The notes: generated by a model not told the origin, from the sequence alone. Shown: positions 6,617-15,185, counted from the first letter of the stretch. The stretch: DNA of 27,386 bases from an uncultured Clostridia bacterium (GCA_934169775.1 CAKPOI010000022.1:1-27386), one strand, 5' to 3'. Numbers and translations are program-made.

Positions 6617-7266
6617 AAAATCTGGCCCTTACCATCTAAAGTAACAACTAAAGCATCTTCTGGCCTCATGTTAAATTTAGCAACTTGATTTTTTAACCAC
6701 TGATAATTTTTACCAAGTTTCTTTAAATTCTTGTCCATAACTTTTCCATCTACAACCAAGTCATAAGAAATACCTTCATATTCTGGAGTAATATTAAAAT
6801 CTTCTGGAATAGTATTCCTTTTTTCTGGCTTCTGAATAACTGTAATATTTCCACTAGTTTCTAATATCGCATATTCTACATCACCTAAATTTACAACATT
6901 ATTCCCTCTCAATCTTTCTTCCAACTCATTAATTGTAAACCTTTCCTTTTTTAATGCCTTTTCATCAATTCGACCTCTATATATTAAAATTCTTGGTTTG
7001 CCACAAATTATTTCTCTTGCCTTCATACTTTTTAGGTTTATAACTGAAATTAACAAATGCATTACTAGCAATCCCAAAATTGGAATTATTCCATTAGAAA
7101 TAGGCACACCAGTATCTGTCATAGGTATAGATGCCAAATCTGCTATCATTATTGAAATTGCAAGTTCAAATGGTTGCAATTGACCTATTTCTCTCTTTCC
7201 CATTAATCTCATAACAATTAATACTATTATATATAAAAGAATTGCCCTAAAAAAAGTAACTAACAA
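6589..7266 (-). CDS. DUF421 (YetF-like) membrane protein
   Basis: 225 residues; start TTG at 7266 with AAAGGA about 9 nt upstream. Three N-terminal transmembrane helices (about 4-22, 36-54, 58-78) include the family signature R-L-M-GKREIGQL-QPFEL at about 20-35. A soluble C-terminal domain follows with GKPRILIYRGRIDEKALKKE and DVEYAILETSGNITVIQKP, typical of YetF/YcaP-type proteins. Family members sit in the cytoplasmic membrane and in Bacillus several are linked to sporulation; the molecular role is unclear. It is the first gene of a two-gene unit with DUF4363. The 290-nt region on its 5' side is shared with the divergent gene at 7558. Confidence 0.85.
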   Translation of the reverse strand: MLVTFFRAILLYIIVLIVMRLMGKREIGQLQPFELAISIMIADLASIPMTDTGVPISNGIIPILGLLVMHLLISVINLKSMKAREIICGKPRILIYRGRIDEKALKKERFTINELEERLRGNNVVNLGDVEYAILETSGNITVIQKPEKRNTIPEDFNITPEYEGISYDLVVDGKVMDKNLKKLGKNYQWLKNQVAKFNMRPEDALVVTLDGKGQIFCQEKEKEK

Positions 7267-7557
7267 TTTTTATCTTCCTTTCAAAATTTATTTTATATAG
7301 CAAAAGCAAACATTAGCTTTTTTAAACTTCATAAAAACATTTTTATGCCAACATTTTCAATTTTGTTCTACCTTTCCTTTATATTTTTTTCAAAAATTTT
7401 CTTTTTATACATTTTAAAAAAATTTCTTGTATAAATATATTTTTTTTGCCCATACTACAATTAGAACCTTAAAAAATAGAATTAATAAATTTCAGAAAAT
7501 AAAAACTTTATATTTTAATGATTAATTCACATTTTTTAGGTAAGGAGGTTATTCATC

Positions 7558-7929
7558 ATGTCAAACACACAATCAAACACAAGAAGTAGTAGCTCTACTG
7601 TGTGGCAAATAGTAGGAAGATTAATTGGTGCCGCTGTTGTTTTAGCAATTACAGCATTTTTTACACCTGGTTTTTCTATAAGTAACATTTGGACATTAAT
7701 TATAGCAGCTGTTGTTTTAACAGTTATAGATTATTTAGTAACAAAATTTACTGGTCTACATGCTAGTCCATTTGGTAAAGGATTTGTAGGATTTGCACTA
7801 GCTGCTATTACTTTGTATGTTACACAATTTTTTGTTGCAGGATATTCTATTTCATGGATTGCTGCTATCATAGGTGCTTTTATCTATGGTGTAGTAGACT
7901 ATTTTATCCCAGGCGAACAAAATATGTAA
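7558..7929 (+). CDS. Small four-helix membrane protein, phage holin superfamily IV / YvlD-like
   Basis: 123 residues; ATG at 7558 preceded by AAGGAGG with good spacing. A Ser/Thr/Asn-rich start (to about 16) is followed by four hydrophobic segments (about 18-37, 42-62, 72-93, 97-117). Motifs such as TPGFSISNIWTLIIAAVVLT and VDYFIPG resemble the PF04020 family (DUF360, called phage holin 4_2; YvlD in Bacillus). There is no phage context here, so a chromosomal membrane-stress or envelope role is more likely than lysis. Single-gene unit closed by a strong hairpin at 8006-8050. Confidence 0.7.
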   Translation: MSNTQSNTRSSSSTVWQIVGRLIGAAVVLAITAFFTPGFSISNIWTLIIAAVVLTVIDYLVTKFTGLHASPFGKGFVGFALAAITLYVTQFFVAGYSISWIAAIIGAFIYGVVDYFIPGEQNM

Positions 7930-8005
7930 CAACACATACGAAATTTGCATTAGTCAATTTTTGTATATGTAACTCTATATAATAAATTTTAAATATATTG
8001 TATAG

Positions 8006-8050
8006 AAAAAAAGAAGATTTAAGTTATTTTTACTTAGATCTTCTTTTTTA
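8006..8050 (+). terminator. Rho-independent terminator after the YvlD-like gene
   Basis: A 15-nt arm at 8010-8024 pairs with 8032-8046 with one mismatch around a 7-nt loop, flanked by an A-run and a T-run. Being A- and T-flanked it could act in both directions and also close the convergent acyltransferase transcript. Confidence 0.75.
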
Positions 8051-8100
8051 TATTTACAAATTAATTTTTTACATGTATCAATAATATTTTATCTCATAAA

Positions 8101-8178
8101 CTTTTTTCAGCAACTTTTAGTTACACATAATTATAACTACTTTTTTCAACCACTTTTAGTTACACATAATTATAACTA
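8101..8178. repeat. Two tandem 39-bp repeats
   Basis: 8101-8139 and 8140-8178 differ at only two positions (the 10th and 12th of the unit). The second unit ends on the stop codon of the beta-helix acyltransferase gene (8176-8178); the first is wholly intergenic. Confidence 0.9.
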
Positions 8179-8847
8179 CCTTTTACTAACAACATTTTTA
8201 TTATCCTTAAATATACTATTTTCAGGAATAACTCCTCTAACAGAAGAAAGTGGATATATATTAGTATTTTTTCCTATAACACTTCCTGGATTTAACACAC
8301 TTCCACAACCTACTTCAACAAAATCGCCTAACATAGCCCCAACCTTCTTTCTATTAGTTTCTATAGATTCACCTGTCACATTATTTTTTATTATTACATT
8401 TTTTTTATCTGATTTTACATTTGAAGTTATTGATCCAGCCCCCATATGAGCTTTATACCCTAAAATTGAATCACCTACATAATTATAATGTGGAACTTGA
8501 ACATTATCAAATAAAATGACATTTTTTAGCTCTGTAGAATTTCCAACAACCGTATTTTTACCAATTATTGCATTTCCTCTAATAAAAGCACAATGCCTAA
8601 TTTCTGCATTTTCACAAATAATTGCAGGTCCTTTAATATATGCTGTTTTTGCAACATTAGCTGTTTTAGAAATCCATACATTTTCCTCAGGCATTTCATA
8701 ATCTTCTTTTGATAACTTATTTCCTAATTCTATTATAAAATCACTTATATCTGGCAACACTTCCCATGGGTATGTATATTTGCTTAAAAGTGGCTCAGCT
8801 ATTGTATTTTCTAAAGAAAACAAATTTTGAATTTTGCATTCTTCCAT
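8176..8847 (-). CDS. Left-handed beta-helix acyltransferase, GlmU C-terminal-like
   Basis: 223 residues; ATG at 8847 with AAAGGA about 13 nt upstream. Hexapeptide-repeat strands run from about 55 to 215 (ANVAKTAYIKGPAIICENA, IGKNTVVGNSTELKNVI). The stretch PHYNYVGDSILGYKAHMGAG at about 119-138 aligns with the GlmU acetyltransferase active site (GH-x-x-YLGD-x-x-IG-x-x-x-x-IGAG); the catalytic His corresponds to H120 and the partner Tyr to Y123. The gene follows a UDPGP-family pyrophosphorylase in the same direction, 146 nt away, so the pair plausibly makes UDP-N-acetylglucosamine as a split GlmU. By itself the protein could acylate another sugar nucleotide, so the substrate is inference. Confidence 0.75.
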   Translation of the reverse strand: MEECKIQNLFSLENTIAEPLLSKYTYPWEVLPDISDFIIELGNKLSKEDYEMPEENVWISKTANVAKTAYIKGPAIICENAEIRHCAFIRGNAIIGKNTVVGNSTELKNVILFDNVQVPHYNYVGDSILGYKAHMGAGSITSNVKSDKKNVIIKNNVTGESIETNRKKVGAMLGDFVEVGCGSVLNPGSVIGKNTNIYPLSSVRGVIPENSIFKDNKNVVSKR

Positions 8848-8968
8848 TTTTAATCACATTCCTTTCTCAATACCAAACTTCACTAGAAAAGAATTAAATT
8901 TTAGCAAGAACTCTTTTATTCAAAAGACAAGGGTACACACTATGTGTATGTAATCCAAGTTTTAAATA

Positions 8969-9005
8969 AAATTTAACGCAGCCAAAATTGTAATTATTTT
9001 TCAAT
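8969..9005 (-). repeat. 37-bp dispersed repeat, copy 1
   Basis: Identical over 37 bases to 22740-22776 and related to 15147-15175. It spans the last three codons (IEK) and stop of the pyrophosphorylase gene and the first bases of the spacer. Confidence 0.85.
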
Positions 9006-10253
9006 CTTTTGCCTAGAATTCCAATATTTTTCATATAATTCCTTTGCAGTTTTAGGACTATCAACACCTTCTTTATTTTTTACAGGAGCAAAATCTTCTT
9101 CCCTTTTTCCACGCAAAATTGCAATATCATCAAAAAATGTAAAAGCATCAAAAATAAAAGCCTCAAATTTATAACAATTCTTTTCAGTAGGAACAACTTC
9201 TTTTCCATTTTCATCTAAATAAGAATTTTTCTTGATAGCACTATGATAAATTAATGGTTGCTTACTAATTTCTTCAATAGCATCAATTGTAAACAAATTA
9301 CACATAACATGTGACTCACCATATCTTAGTTCACCATCATCATCAATTTCCTCAGCCATTTTTTCTGGTAGCTCTGAATACTCAATAACCTTAGGATGCT
9401 CATTCATTTTGCAAAAAACTCCAACTTTTTCATGTGGATTAGCCTTTACTATTGATTTTGATGCTATCTGAACTCCTTTATCTATTGCAAAACCTAGTAA
9501 AACTGTATCAACCATTTTTAATAAAACATTATCAACACTACCTATAAATACCCATTCAATTCCTTTTTCTTTCATATCAGCTAAAGCTCCTGAAAGTCTT
9601 AAAGACGCAAAAGTTCCGCCATTTCCATCAGACGCTAATTTTACTAGTTTATTTTTTCCTATTAATAATTTTCCATCTAAACTAACTAATGGCAATTCAC
9701 CTTGCATAAATAATGTTACATAATTTCTATCATATCCAAAATAATTGTTTTTTTCCAAAAATTGATATGTTTCATCATGATTTTCTTTGCTTGTCATTAT
9801 ATACCATGGTATTGTAGTTTGATATTTTTTATTCGCTTCTTTTAAATTGTCAACTAATATTTCAAAAAGATATTTTCCTTTTCCATAAACATCTAATCTA
9901 AAAGTACCTTTTGGTCCTGGATGCTCTAATCTACTTCCTTGACCTCCAGCCATCGTAACAACTGCATATTTTCCACTAGATACTACCGCTCCCCCTATAT
10001 CAGATAATTCTTCTTTTTGAATATTACTCATTTTTTGTTTATCTATGTAATCTATTTTTTCTATTTTATTTTCTTTTATTTCTACTGGTTTCTTGGCATT
10101 TTCATACAATTCTGTTAATTGATGAAAATCTATTTTTAAAACTTGATTTTCTAATTCTTCTTTTTCTTGTGGATTTAAATTTTTAAGAAACTTGATTATA
10201 TGTTCTTGACCATATTTTTTTAATATAGCAATTACTTCTTGTTCTTTATCCAT
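8994..10253 (-). CDS. UDPGP-family nucleotidyltransferase (UDP-N-acetylhexosamine/UDP-sugar pyrophosphorylase)
   Basis: 419 residues; ATG at 10253 with AAAGGA about 14 nt upstream. The nucleotide-binding loop MAGGQGSRLEHPGPKG lies at residues 101-116. Further family signatures are FEILVDNLKEA, FMQGELPLVSLDGKL (about 183), GNGGTFASL (about 210) and FIGSVDNVLLKM with the metal-binding Asp. These place it in the eukaryotic-type UDPGP family (PF01704) rather than the GlmU/GalU type. It would transfer UMP from UTP to a sugar-1-phosphate in the cytoplasm. The neighbouring beta-helix acyltransferase suggests GlcNAc-1-phosphate. The first 85 residues are a helical extension. Its 5' leader (TTGAGAAAGGAATGTGAT) is the same as that of the acyltransferase gene. 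The last codons come from a dispersed repeat. Confidence 0.85.
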   Translation of the reverse strand: MDKEQEVIAILKKYGQEHIIKFLKNLNPQEKEELENQVLKIDFHQLTELYENAKKPVEIKENKIEKIDYIDKQKMSNIQKEELSDIGGAVVSSGKYAVVTMAGGQGSRLEHPGPKGTFRLDVYGKGKYLFEILVDNLKEANKKYQTTIPWYIMTSKENHDETYQFLEKNNYFGYDRNYVTLFMQGELPLVSLDGKLLIGKNKLVKLASDGNGGTFASLRLSGALADMKEKGIEWVFIGSVDNVLLKMVDTVLLGFAIDKGVQIASKSIVKANPHEKVGVFCKMNEHPKVIEYSELPEKMAEEIDDDGELRYGESHVMCNLFTIDAIEEISKQPLIYHSAIKKNSYLDENGKEVVPTEKNCYKFEAFIFDAFTFFDDIAILRGKREEDFAPVKNKEGVDSPKTAKELYEKYWNSRQKIEK

Positions 10254-10567
10254 ATTTTATCACATTCCTTTCTCAAGGCACAGACTCGGTTTGAAAATAA
10301 TGAATTTATTCTTATTCTATATTATTCTACAATTTCTTTATTGTGCAAACTACTACATACATTTTACACTAATCAAAACAATTTGAAAAAATCTTTAATT
10401 TTTTCAACAAGTTGTTAGCGCGCAAAATTTGGTTTAATTTTACCACACTTATTTGAATTTTGCAAATTTTTTTTCAAACTTGTAATATATATCAATCAAA
10501 ATAAATATAAATGAAGTAAAGTAATTTTGTACAAACATTTTCTTATGAAGTTGAAGGAGGTATATAG
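10254..10567. other. Divergent intergenic region between the pyrophosphorylase gene and spoIVA
   Basis: AT-rich, 314 bp, must hold promoters for both directions. A perfect 10-bp hairpin with a 5-nt loop lies at 10383-10407 (arms TTGAAAAAAT and ATTTTTTCAA). I could not fix a convincing sigma-E promoter for spoIVA, although one is expected from the family. Confidence 0.4.
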
Positions 10568-12046
10568 ATGGAAAATACAAGATTGTATCAAGACATCGCA
10601 AAAAGGACCGATGGGGATATATATGTTGGGGTGGTTGGTCCTGTAAGAACTGGTAAATCTACATTTATAAAAAACTTTATGGATTTATTAGTCATTCCTA
10701 ACATTGATAACGAATACAAAAAAGAAAGAGCAAAAGATGAACTGCCACAAAGTGCTGGTGGAAAAACTATTATGACTACAGAACCTAAATTTGTACCAAA
10801 TGAAGCAATAGAAATCACATTAGATAACAACCTAAAATTTAAAACTAGACTAGTTGATTGTGTTGGATATCTAGTAGATAATGCTATTGGATATTTAGAA
10901 GATGACATGCCTAGAATGGTCAAAACTCCATGGTCAGAAGAAGAAATTCCTTTTGAAAAAGCCGCAGAAATAGGCACCAAAAAAGTAATTGAAGAACACT
11001 CAACTATTGGCATTTTAGTCACAACAGATGGAACTATTACAGATATTCCTCGTGAAGACTATATAAAAGCAGAAGAAAGAGTTGTTAGTGAATTAAAGGC
11101 TTTAAATAAACCTTTTGTTATTGTGCTAAATTCTTATGACCCAAATGATTCTAAGACACAAGAATTGGCCAGAACTTTGGCAGATAAATATACATGTAGC
11201 GTAATTCCTATGAATTGCTCAAATTTGAATATAGAAGATATAAATACTATTTTTTCTAAGGTACTTTACGAATTTCCTGTTGAAAGAATTGCTATAAAAT
11301 TTCCAAGATGGATAGATGGTTTAGATTTTAATCATCCCTTAAAATCAGAATTAATAAATGAAATTAAAAATGCCTTTTCTGATATTAAAGTTTTGCGTGA
11401 TGTTTCTTCTTGCACTCAAAAGATTGCAAAAACTAATATTATTGAAAATACAACTGTGCAAAACATTCAACTAGGTTCTGGTTTTGTTAATATAAAAATT
11501 GACTTGAAAGAAAATCTATTTTATTCTGTTCTTTCTGAAATTACTGGTGTTGATGTTCAAAACGAAGGTGATTTGTTTGGAATTATACGTGAGCTTTCTT
11601 CTACTAAAAAACGTTATGATAAAATCGCTTATGCCTTAGATGAAGTTGATAGAAAAGGTTATGGTATAGTTACTCCTTCTATTGATGAACTTGAACTAGA
11701 AGAACCTGAAATGGTTAAACAAGGCTCTCGCTTTGGTGTTAAATTACGTGCTAATGCACCTTCTATTCACATGATAAAAACTAATGTAACTACTGAAGTT
11801 TCTCCTATTGTCGGCTCTGAAAAACAGTCTGAAGAATTAGTTAATTACTTACTTTCTGAGTTTGAAAGTGATCCTAAAAAAATCTGGGAGTCTAACATCT
11901 TTGGCAAAAGTCTTCATGAACTTGTTAACGAAGGCTTGCAAACTAAACTTTCTAAAATGCCTGAAGATGCTCAACTTAAACTTCAAGAGACTCTAGAACG
12001 CATCGTTAATGAGGGCTCTGGTGGATTAATTTGTATTATTCTTTGA
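10568..12046 (+). CDS. spoIVA: Stage IV sporulation protein A, spore coat morphogenetic ATPase
   Basis: 492 residues, the usual length; ATG at 10568 with GAAGGAGG upstream. SpoIVA hydrolyses ATP and polymerises on the outer forespore membrane as the basement layer of the spore coat. Walker A GPVRTGKS is at residues 24-31, the conserved PQSAGGKTIMTTEPKFVP at about 60-77 and the Walker B-like LVDCVGY at 95-101. The C-terminus ends GGLICIIL, matching the short hydrophobic tail needed for membrane/SpoVM association. It stands alone on the plus strand and shows that the organism forms endospores. Sigma-E control is expected from the family, but I could not identify the promoter. Confidence 0.97.
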   Translation: MENTRLYQDIAKRTDGDIYVGVVGPVRTGKSTFIKNFMDLLVIPNIDNEYKKERAKDELPQSAGGKTIMTTEPKFVPNEAIEITLDNNLKFKTRLVDCVGYLVDNAIGYLEDDMPRMVKTPWSEEEIPFEKAAEIGTKKVIEEHSTIGILVTTDGTITDIPREDYIKAEERVVSELKALNKPFVIVLNSYDPNDSKTQELARTLADKYTCSVIPMNCSNLNIEDINTIFSKVLYEFPVERIAIKFPRWIDGLDFNHPLKSELINEIKNAFSDIKVLRDVSSCTQKIAKTNIIENTTVQNIQLGSGFVNIKIDLKENLFYSVLSEITGVDVQNEGDLFGIIRELSSTKKRYDKIAYALDEVDRKGYGIVTPSIDELELEEPEMVKQGSRFGVKLRANAPSIHMIKTNVTTEVSPIVGSEKQSEELVNYLLSEFESDPKKIWESNIFGKSLHELVNEGLQTKLSKMPEDAQLKLQETLERIVNEGSGGLICIIL

Positions 12047-12050
12047 TAAT

Positions 12051-12100
12051 AATGTCACTGAAAATTTTTGACTATTATGACAAAAATTTCCAGTGACATT
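12051..12100. terminator. Bidirectional terminator between spoIVA and rlmN
   Basis: Two 20-nt arms (12051-12070 and 12081-12100) pair around a 10-nt loop with one A-C mismatch on the plus strand; on the minus strand that position becomes a G-U pair. It lies between the stops of two convergent genes and has TTTT after the plus-strand arm. Confidence 0.85.
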
Positions 12101-12126
12101 TTGACAAATTACAACAAAATTTATTA

Positions 12127-13146
12127 TTATAAATTTTTCCTTCTAAGTTGGCCACAAGCAGCATCAATATCAGAACCAAGTTCCCTTCTAATTGTAGCAA
12201 CAATACCATGATCATTTAAATAATCTCTAAACTTCATAATATTTTCATTTGTAGACTTACTATATTGACCATTTTCAATCTTATTAATAGGAATCAAATT
12301 AACATGGCATAACATACCTTTTAACAACTTAACCAATTCTTTAGCATCATCTAAATTATCATTATTATCTTTAGCCAATGCATATTCGAAAGAAATTCGA
12401 CGATTAGTTTTAGCAATGTAATCTTTACAGGCTTGAATTAACTCTTCTATTGGATAAGCATTATTTACAGGCATCATTGCACTTCTTTTTTCATTATTTG
12501 TAGCATGCAAAGAAATAGACAAAGTACATTGAATATTTTCATCAGCCAATTGATAAATTTTAGGCACCAATCCACTTGTAGAAACACTAATATGTCTAGC
12601 ACCAATATTAAGTCCTTTAGGATTATTAATAATATGTATAGCATTAACAACATTATCATAATTATCCAAAGGTTCACCAATTCCCATAAAAACAACATTT
12701 GAAATGCGAATATTTTGATCCTGTTCAACAGCAATAATTTGTTCAACAATTTCCCCACTAGTCAAACTTCTTATAAAATTTATACCAGTAGATGCACAAA
12801 ACTTACATCCCATTTTGCAGCCTATTTGTGAAGAAACACAAATACTATAGCCATGATGATAACTCATAAGTACTGTTTCTATAGCATTTCCATCTAACAC
12901 ATCAAACAAATATTTAATTGTGCCATCTTTAGACTCTTGCTTTTTTAAAATATTATAATTACAAATTGTATAATTTTGCTTTAACTTTTCTCTTAGGTCT
13001 AAAGACAGATTTGTCATTTCATCAAAACTTTTTATTTTTTCCTGATATAACCATCTGAATATCTGCTCTGCTCTAAATGGCTTCTCATTAATGCTTTGTA
13101 ACTCTTTTTTTAATTCTTCTAAATTATAATCTTTTATATTTTTCAT
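12127..13146 (-). CDS. rlmN: 23S rRNA (adenine-2503-C2) / tRNA methyltransferase
   Basis: 339 residues; ATG at 13146 with AAAGGA 8 nt upstream. Radical SAM enzyme that methylates C2 of A2503 in 23S rRNA and A37 of some tRNAs. The cluster motif CKMGCKFC gives C110, C114, C117. The two catalytic cysteines are C103 (SICVSSQIGC) and C331 (AACGQL), with the same 7-residue spacing between the first one and the cluster as in E. coli RlmN. Other family stretches are VFMGIGEPLDNYDNV and RHISVSTSGLVPKI. It is last in the long minus-strand run and is separated from the DUF6320 gene by a 91-nt REP-like hairpin, which may limit read-through into it. Confidence 0.97.
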   Translation of the reverse strand: MKNIKDYNLEELKKELQSINEKPFRAEQIFRWLYQEKIKSFDEMTNLSLDLREKLKQNYTICNYNILKKQESKDGTIKYLFDVLDGNAIETVLMSYHHGYSICVSSQIGCKMGCKFCASTGINFIRSLTSGEIVEQIIAVEQDQNIRISNVVFMGIGEPLDNYDNVVNAIHIINNPKGLNIGARHISVSTSGLVPKIYQLADENIQCTLSISLHATNNEKRSAMMPVNNAYPIEELIQACKDYIAKTNRRISFEYALAKDNNDNLDDAKELVKLLKGMLCHVNLIPINKIENGQYSKSTNENIMKFRDYLNDHGIVATIRRELGSDIDAACGQLRRKNL

Positions 13147-13172
13147 TTTTTTATATCCTTTCCTAATAATTC

Positions 13173-13264
13173 AATGCTTTTGGGGGCGGTGCTTTTGGGG
13201 ACGGAGTCAAAAAGCATTAGTGCTTTTTTGCTCCGTCCCCAAAAGCACCGTCCCCAAAAGCATT
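13173..13264. repeat. REP-like palindrome, 44-bp stem
   Basis: Arms 13173-13216 and 13221-13264 pair over 44 bp with three mismatches around the 4-nt loop TTAG. Each arm holds the unit TGCTTTTGGGGACGG twice. It starts on the stop codon of the DUF6320 gene (TAATGC). Related sequence occurs at 16481-16506 and at the ends of the 26008-26328 element. It is much more GC-rich than its surroundings. Confidence 0.9.
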
Positions 13265-13826
13265 ACAAATGAAATTTTCTAACAAGAGTATCTTTTATAT
13301 CTCTAGCACATAAGCAAACTGTAACTAAGAAATTCACAGCAGAAACACCTGTAGAAACAAAGCCAAGAACTCTAAAACTAACTAGTCCTTCCAAAATAAA
13401 ATAAAGTGGAAACATACTCAAAAAGCAAATAATAAGTTGAAAAACAGCATATCTAATATATTTTTTATGGCTGACTAAAGTTAATACAAACATTGTAACA
13501 TTTGCAACAATTAAAACAATAGGTATAGCAAAACTCATAGACCAACCATGATTGCCTGTTTTATAGTCAATATAAGAGGTTAGAAATGAAATTGCAAAAG
13601 TTTCCAAAAGTACATAACTAGCAATATTTGTATTGTGGTTGATAGCATAAAGTACATTAACCCAAATATATAAAATTCCAGCATTTGCTAAGCCTGCCCA
13701 ATGTACACTAGGTGTAGCAAAATGATTAATTAATATAAGAATTCCACCAACAGCAAGTGAAATCAATATTGCAATTGTAATCATTAAATCTGATTTTTTA
13801 CTACTTAATTTTTGTGGATACAACAT
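13263..13826 (-). CDS. DUF6320-like polytopic membrane protein
   Basis: 187 residues; ATG at 13826 lies inside the end of the acyltransferase gene (26-nt overlap), with only a weak ribosome binding site, so translation is probably coupled. About five to six hydrophobic helices (13-34, 42-62, 68-86, 98-119, 128-148, 155-174). A short N-terminal YPQKLSSKKSD precedes the first helix. I associate it with DUF6320, a family found next to condensation/alcohol-acetyltransferase-like proteins as here. It may form a membrane-bound acyl transfer unit with the upstream protein. The stop codon coincides with the start of the REP-like palindrome. No catalytic motif is visible. Confidence 0.65.
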   Translation of the reverse strand: MLYPQKLSSKKSDLMITIAILISLAVGGILILINHFATPSVHWAGLANAGILYIWVNVLYAINHNTNIASYVLLETFAISFLTSYIDYKTGNHGWSMSFAIPIVLIVANVTMFVLTLVSHKKYIRYAVFQLIICFLSMFPLYFILEGLVSFRVLGFVSTGVSAVNFLVTVCLCARDIKDTLVRKFHL

Positions 13827-15120
13827 CTAAAACACCATTACTTTCTATACATATTTTAATTCCTTTATCTGTTAGGAATCTGTAAAATTCTTTTTCAATA
13901 TCGCAATTATTCAAAATTGAAGTAAAAGTAACTACAATTTCGTTCTCAAAAGAACATGCTGAACATTTTATTTTTTCAACAGGATCAGGTGACATAAGCA
14001 TCAAAAAATGTTCAATATATTTTTGATATTTTCCAATAATACCTATTCTACCAATATTAGAAAATGTCATTGTTGTATATTTCCTAATTTCTCTATAACT
14101 TAGCCTTACAATAGGCTTTTTTAATACTAAAGGTATTGATTTTATAAAAGGATTTGTGCCAAGCCTAACATTTGTAGACATAGTTTTTTGAATTTCTTCT
14201 TGAATAAGTTTACTTTCAAAATCATTTTTTACAAATTTTAAAATTTTATCAAAATTCAATTTATCATTTTCCGTGATATTTTGTTGGTTAGCTTCTACTG
14301 TAATATAAGAAAAGAAATTACTTATAGTTTTTGATGAAAAATATCTCTTCAAATTAACAGGAACACATATTTTTATTGGCTTTTTCATCTGATTACTTTT
14401 ATTATATTTTTGAAAATTTGCATTATAAATACTATAAATCAAAACTGACGTTAAATATTGAGTAACAGTACAACCAGATTTTTTGATTTCTTCTTTTAAC
14501 CTATTTAAATCAATTATTTCATGAATAACAGAAACTGCTCCTAAACTTATTTTTCTTCCTTTTAAACAATAAGCCTTTTGCGTAGAGCGCTTATCTTTCG
14601 CCTTTTTATCATAATTTGCAATGTAACTATCCTCAACTGTATAGTCTGCTTTTCTGTATCTTCTTTGTTCTTCTTTAAAATCTTCTGGATGTGCCAATTC
14701 CAAATATGTATACACAATTTCTCTAAAAAACACACTACCATTATTGCCATCAGTTAAAGTATGGAAAATATCTATATTGATTTTTTTATCAAAATATGTA
14801 ACTTTAAATAAATATCCATTATTTGTTTTAGGATTTATATATTTGCATGGATACTCTTTTTCCTCTTCAATTATTGGCCCTTTTGTATTATGTTCAAAAT
14901 AATTCCAGAAAAAACCATCTTTTAATTTCACTTTAAATGATTTATATTTTTCTAATGCTATTTTTACTGCCTTTTCCAATATTTCTGAATCTATCTTTTC
15001 CTTTAAAACTACAGATAATCTAAAAACATTACTATATTTTTTTCCTGTAGATATAGGAAATATTTTAGCAGAATTATCTAATTTTCTCCATTCTAAAGTA
15101 TCTCTTTTTTTATATCTCAT
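13801..15120 (-). CDS. Condensation / alcohol-acetyltransferase-like acyltransferase
   Basis: 439 residues; ATG at 15120 with AAAGGA about 11 nt upstream. The motif HTLTDG at residues 120-125 corresponds to the HxxxDG catalytic motif of the CoA-dependent acyltransferase superfamily (condensation domains, alcohol O-acetyltransferases, PapA-type), and lies at the expected distance from the N-terminus. A later segment with TMTFSNIGRIG at about 350 resembles the second half of such pseudodimeric folds. It would transfer an acyl group from CoA or a carrier to an alcohol or amine; the substrate is unknown. Overlap with the following DUF6320 gene suggests a joint product, possibly an envelope lipid or glycan modification (inference). 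Confidence 0.7.
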   Translation of the reverse strand: MRYKKRDTLEWRKLDNSAKIFPISTGKKYSNVFRLSVVLKEKIDSEILEKAVKIALEKYKSFKVKLKDGFFWNYFEHNTKGPIIEEEKEYPCKYINPKTNNGYLFKVTYFDKKINIDIFHTLTDGNNGSVFFREIVYTYLELAHPEDFKEEQRRYRKADYTVEDSYIANYDKKAKDKRSTQKAYCLKGRKISLGAVSVIHEIIDLNRLKEEIKKSGCTVTQYLTSVLIYSIYNANFQKYNKSNQMKKPIKICVPVNLKRYFSSKTISNFFSYITVEANQQNITENDKLNFDKILKFVKNDFESKLIQEEIQKTMSTNVRLGTNPFIKSIPLVLKKPIVRLSYREIRKYTTMTFSNIGRIGIIGKYQKYIEHFLMLMSPDPVEKIKCSACSFENEIVVTFTSILNNCDIEKEFYRFLTDKGIKICIESNGVLDVVSTKIK

Positions 15121-15146
15121 ATTTTTTCAATCCTTTCTAAATGCAG

Positions 15147-15175
15147 TTTAACGCAGTCAAAATTGTAATTATTTT
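15147..15175 (-). repeat. 37-bp dispersed repeat, copy 2 (29 bp, one mismatch)
   Basis: Matches 29 bases of the copies at 8969-9005 and 22740-22776 with one change (AACGCAGTC for AACGCAGCC). It lies in the short spacer between hemW and the acyltransferase gene, 11 nt after the hemW stop. Confidence 0.8.
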
Positions 15176-15185
15176 CCACCCAAGT

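Noticed and set aside
7299..7323. Short AAAAGC/GCTTTT hairpin upstream of the DUF421 gene as terminator
   Set aside because: Only a 6-bp stem in very AT-rich DNA and no gene ends there on either strand.
7558..7929. Holin of a prophage
   Set aside because: No endolysin, structural phage genes or attachment sites nearby; the family is also widespread as chromosomal YvlD-like proteins.
10588..11022. 144-codon minus-strand frame inside spoIVA
   Set aside because: Antisense to a fully conserved spoIVA with no ribosome binding site; codon use follows the sense gene.
13173..13264. CRISPR-like repeat because of repeated TGCTTTTGGGGACGG units
   Set aside because: The units form one palindrome without regular spacers, so it is a REP-type hairpin.
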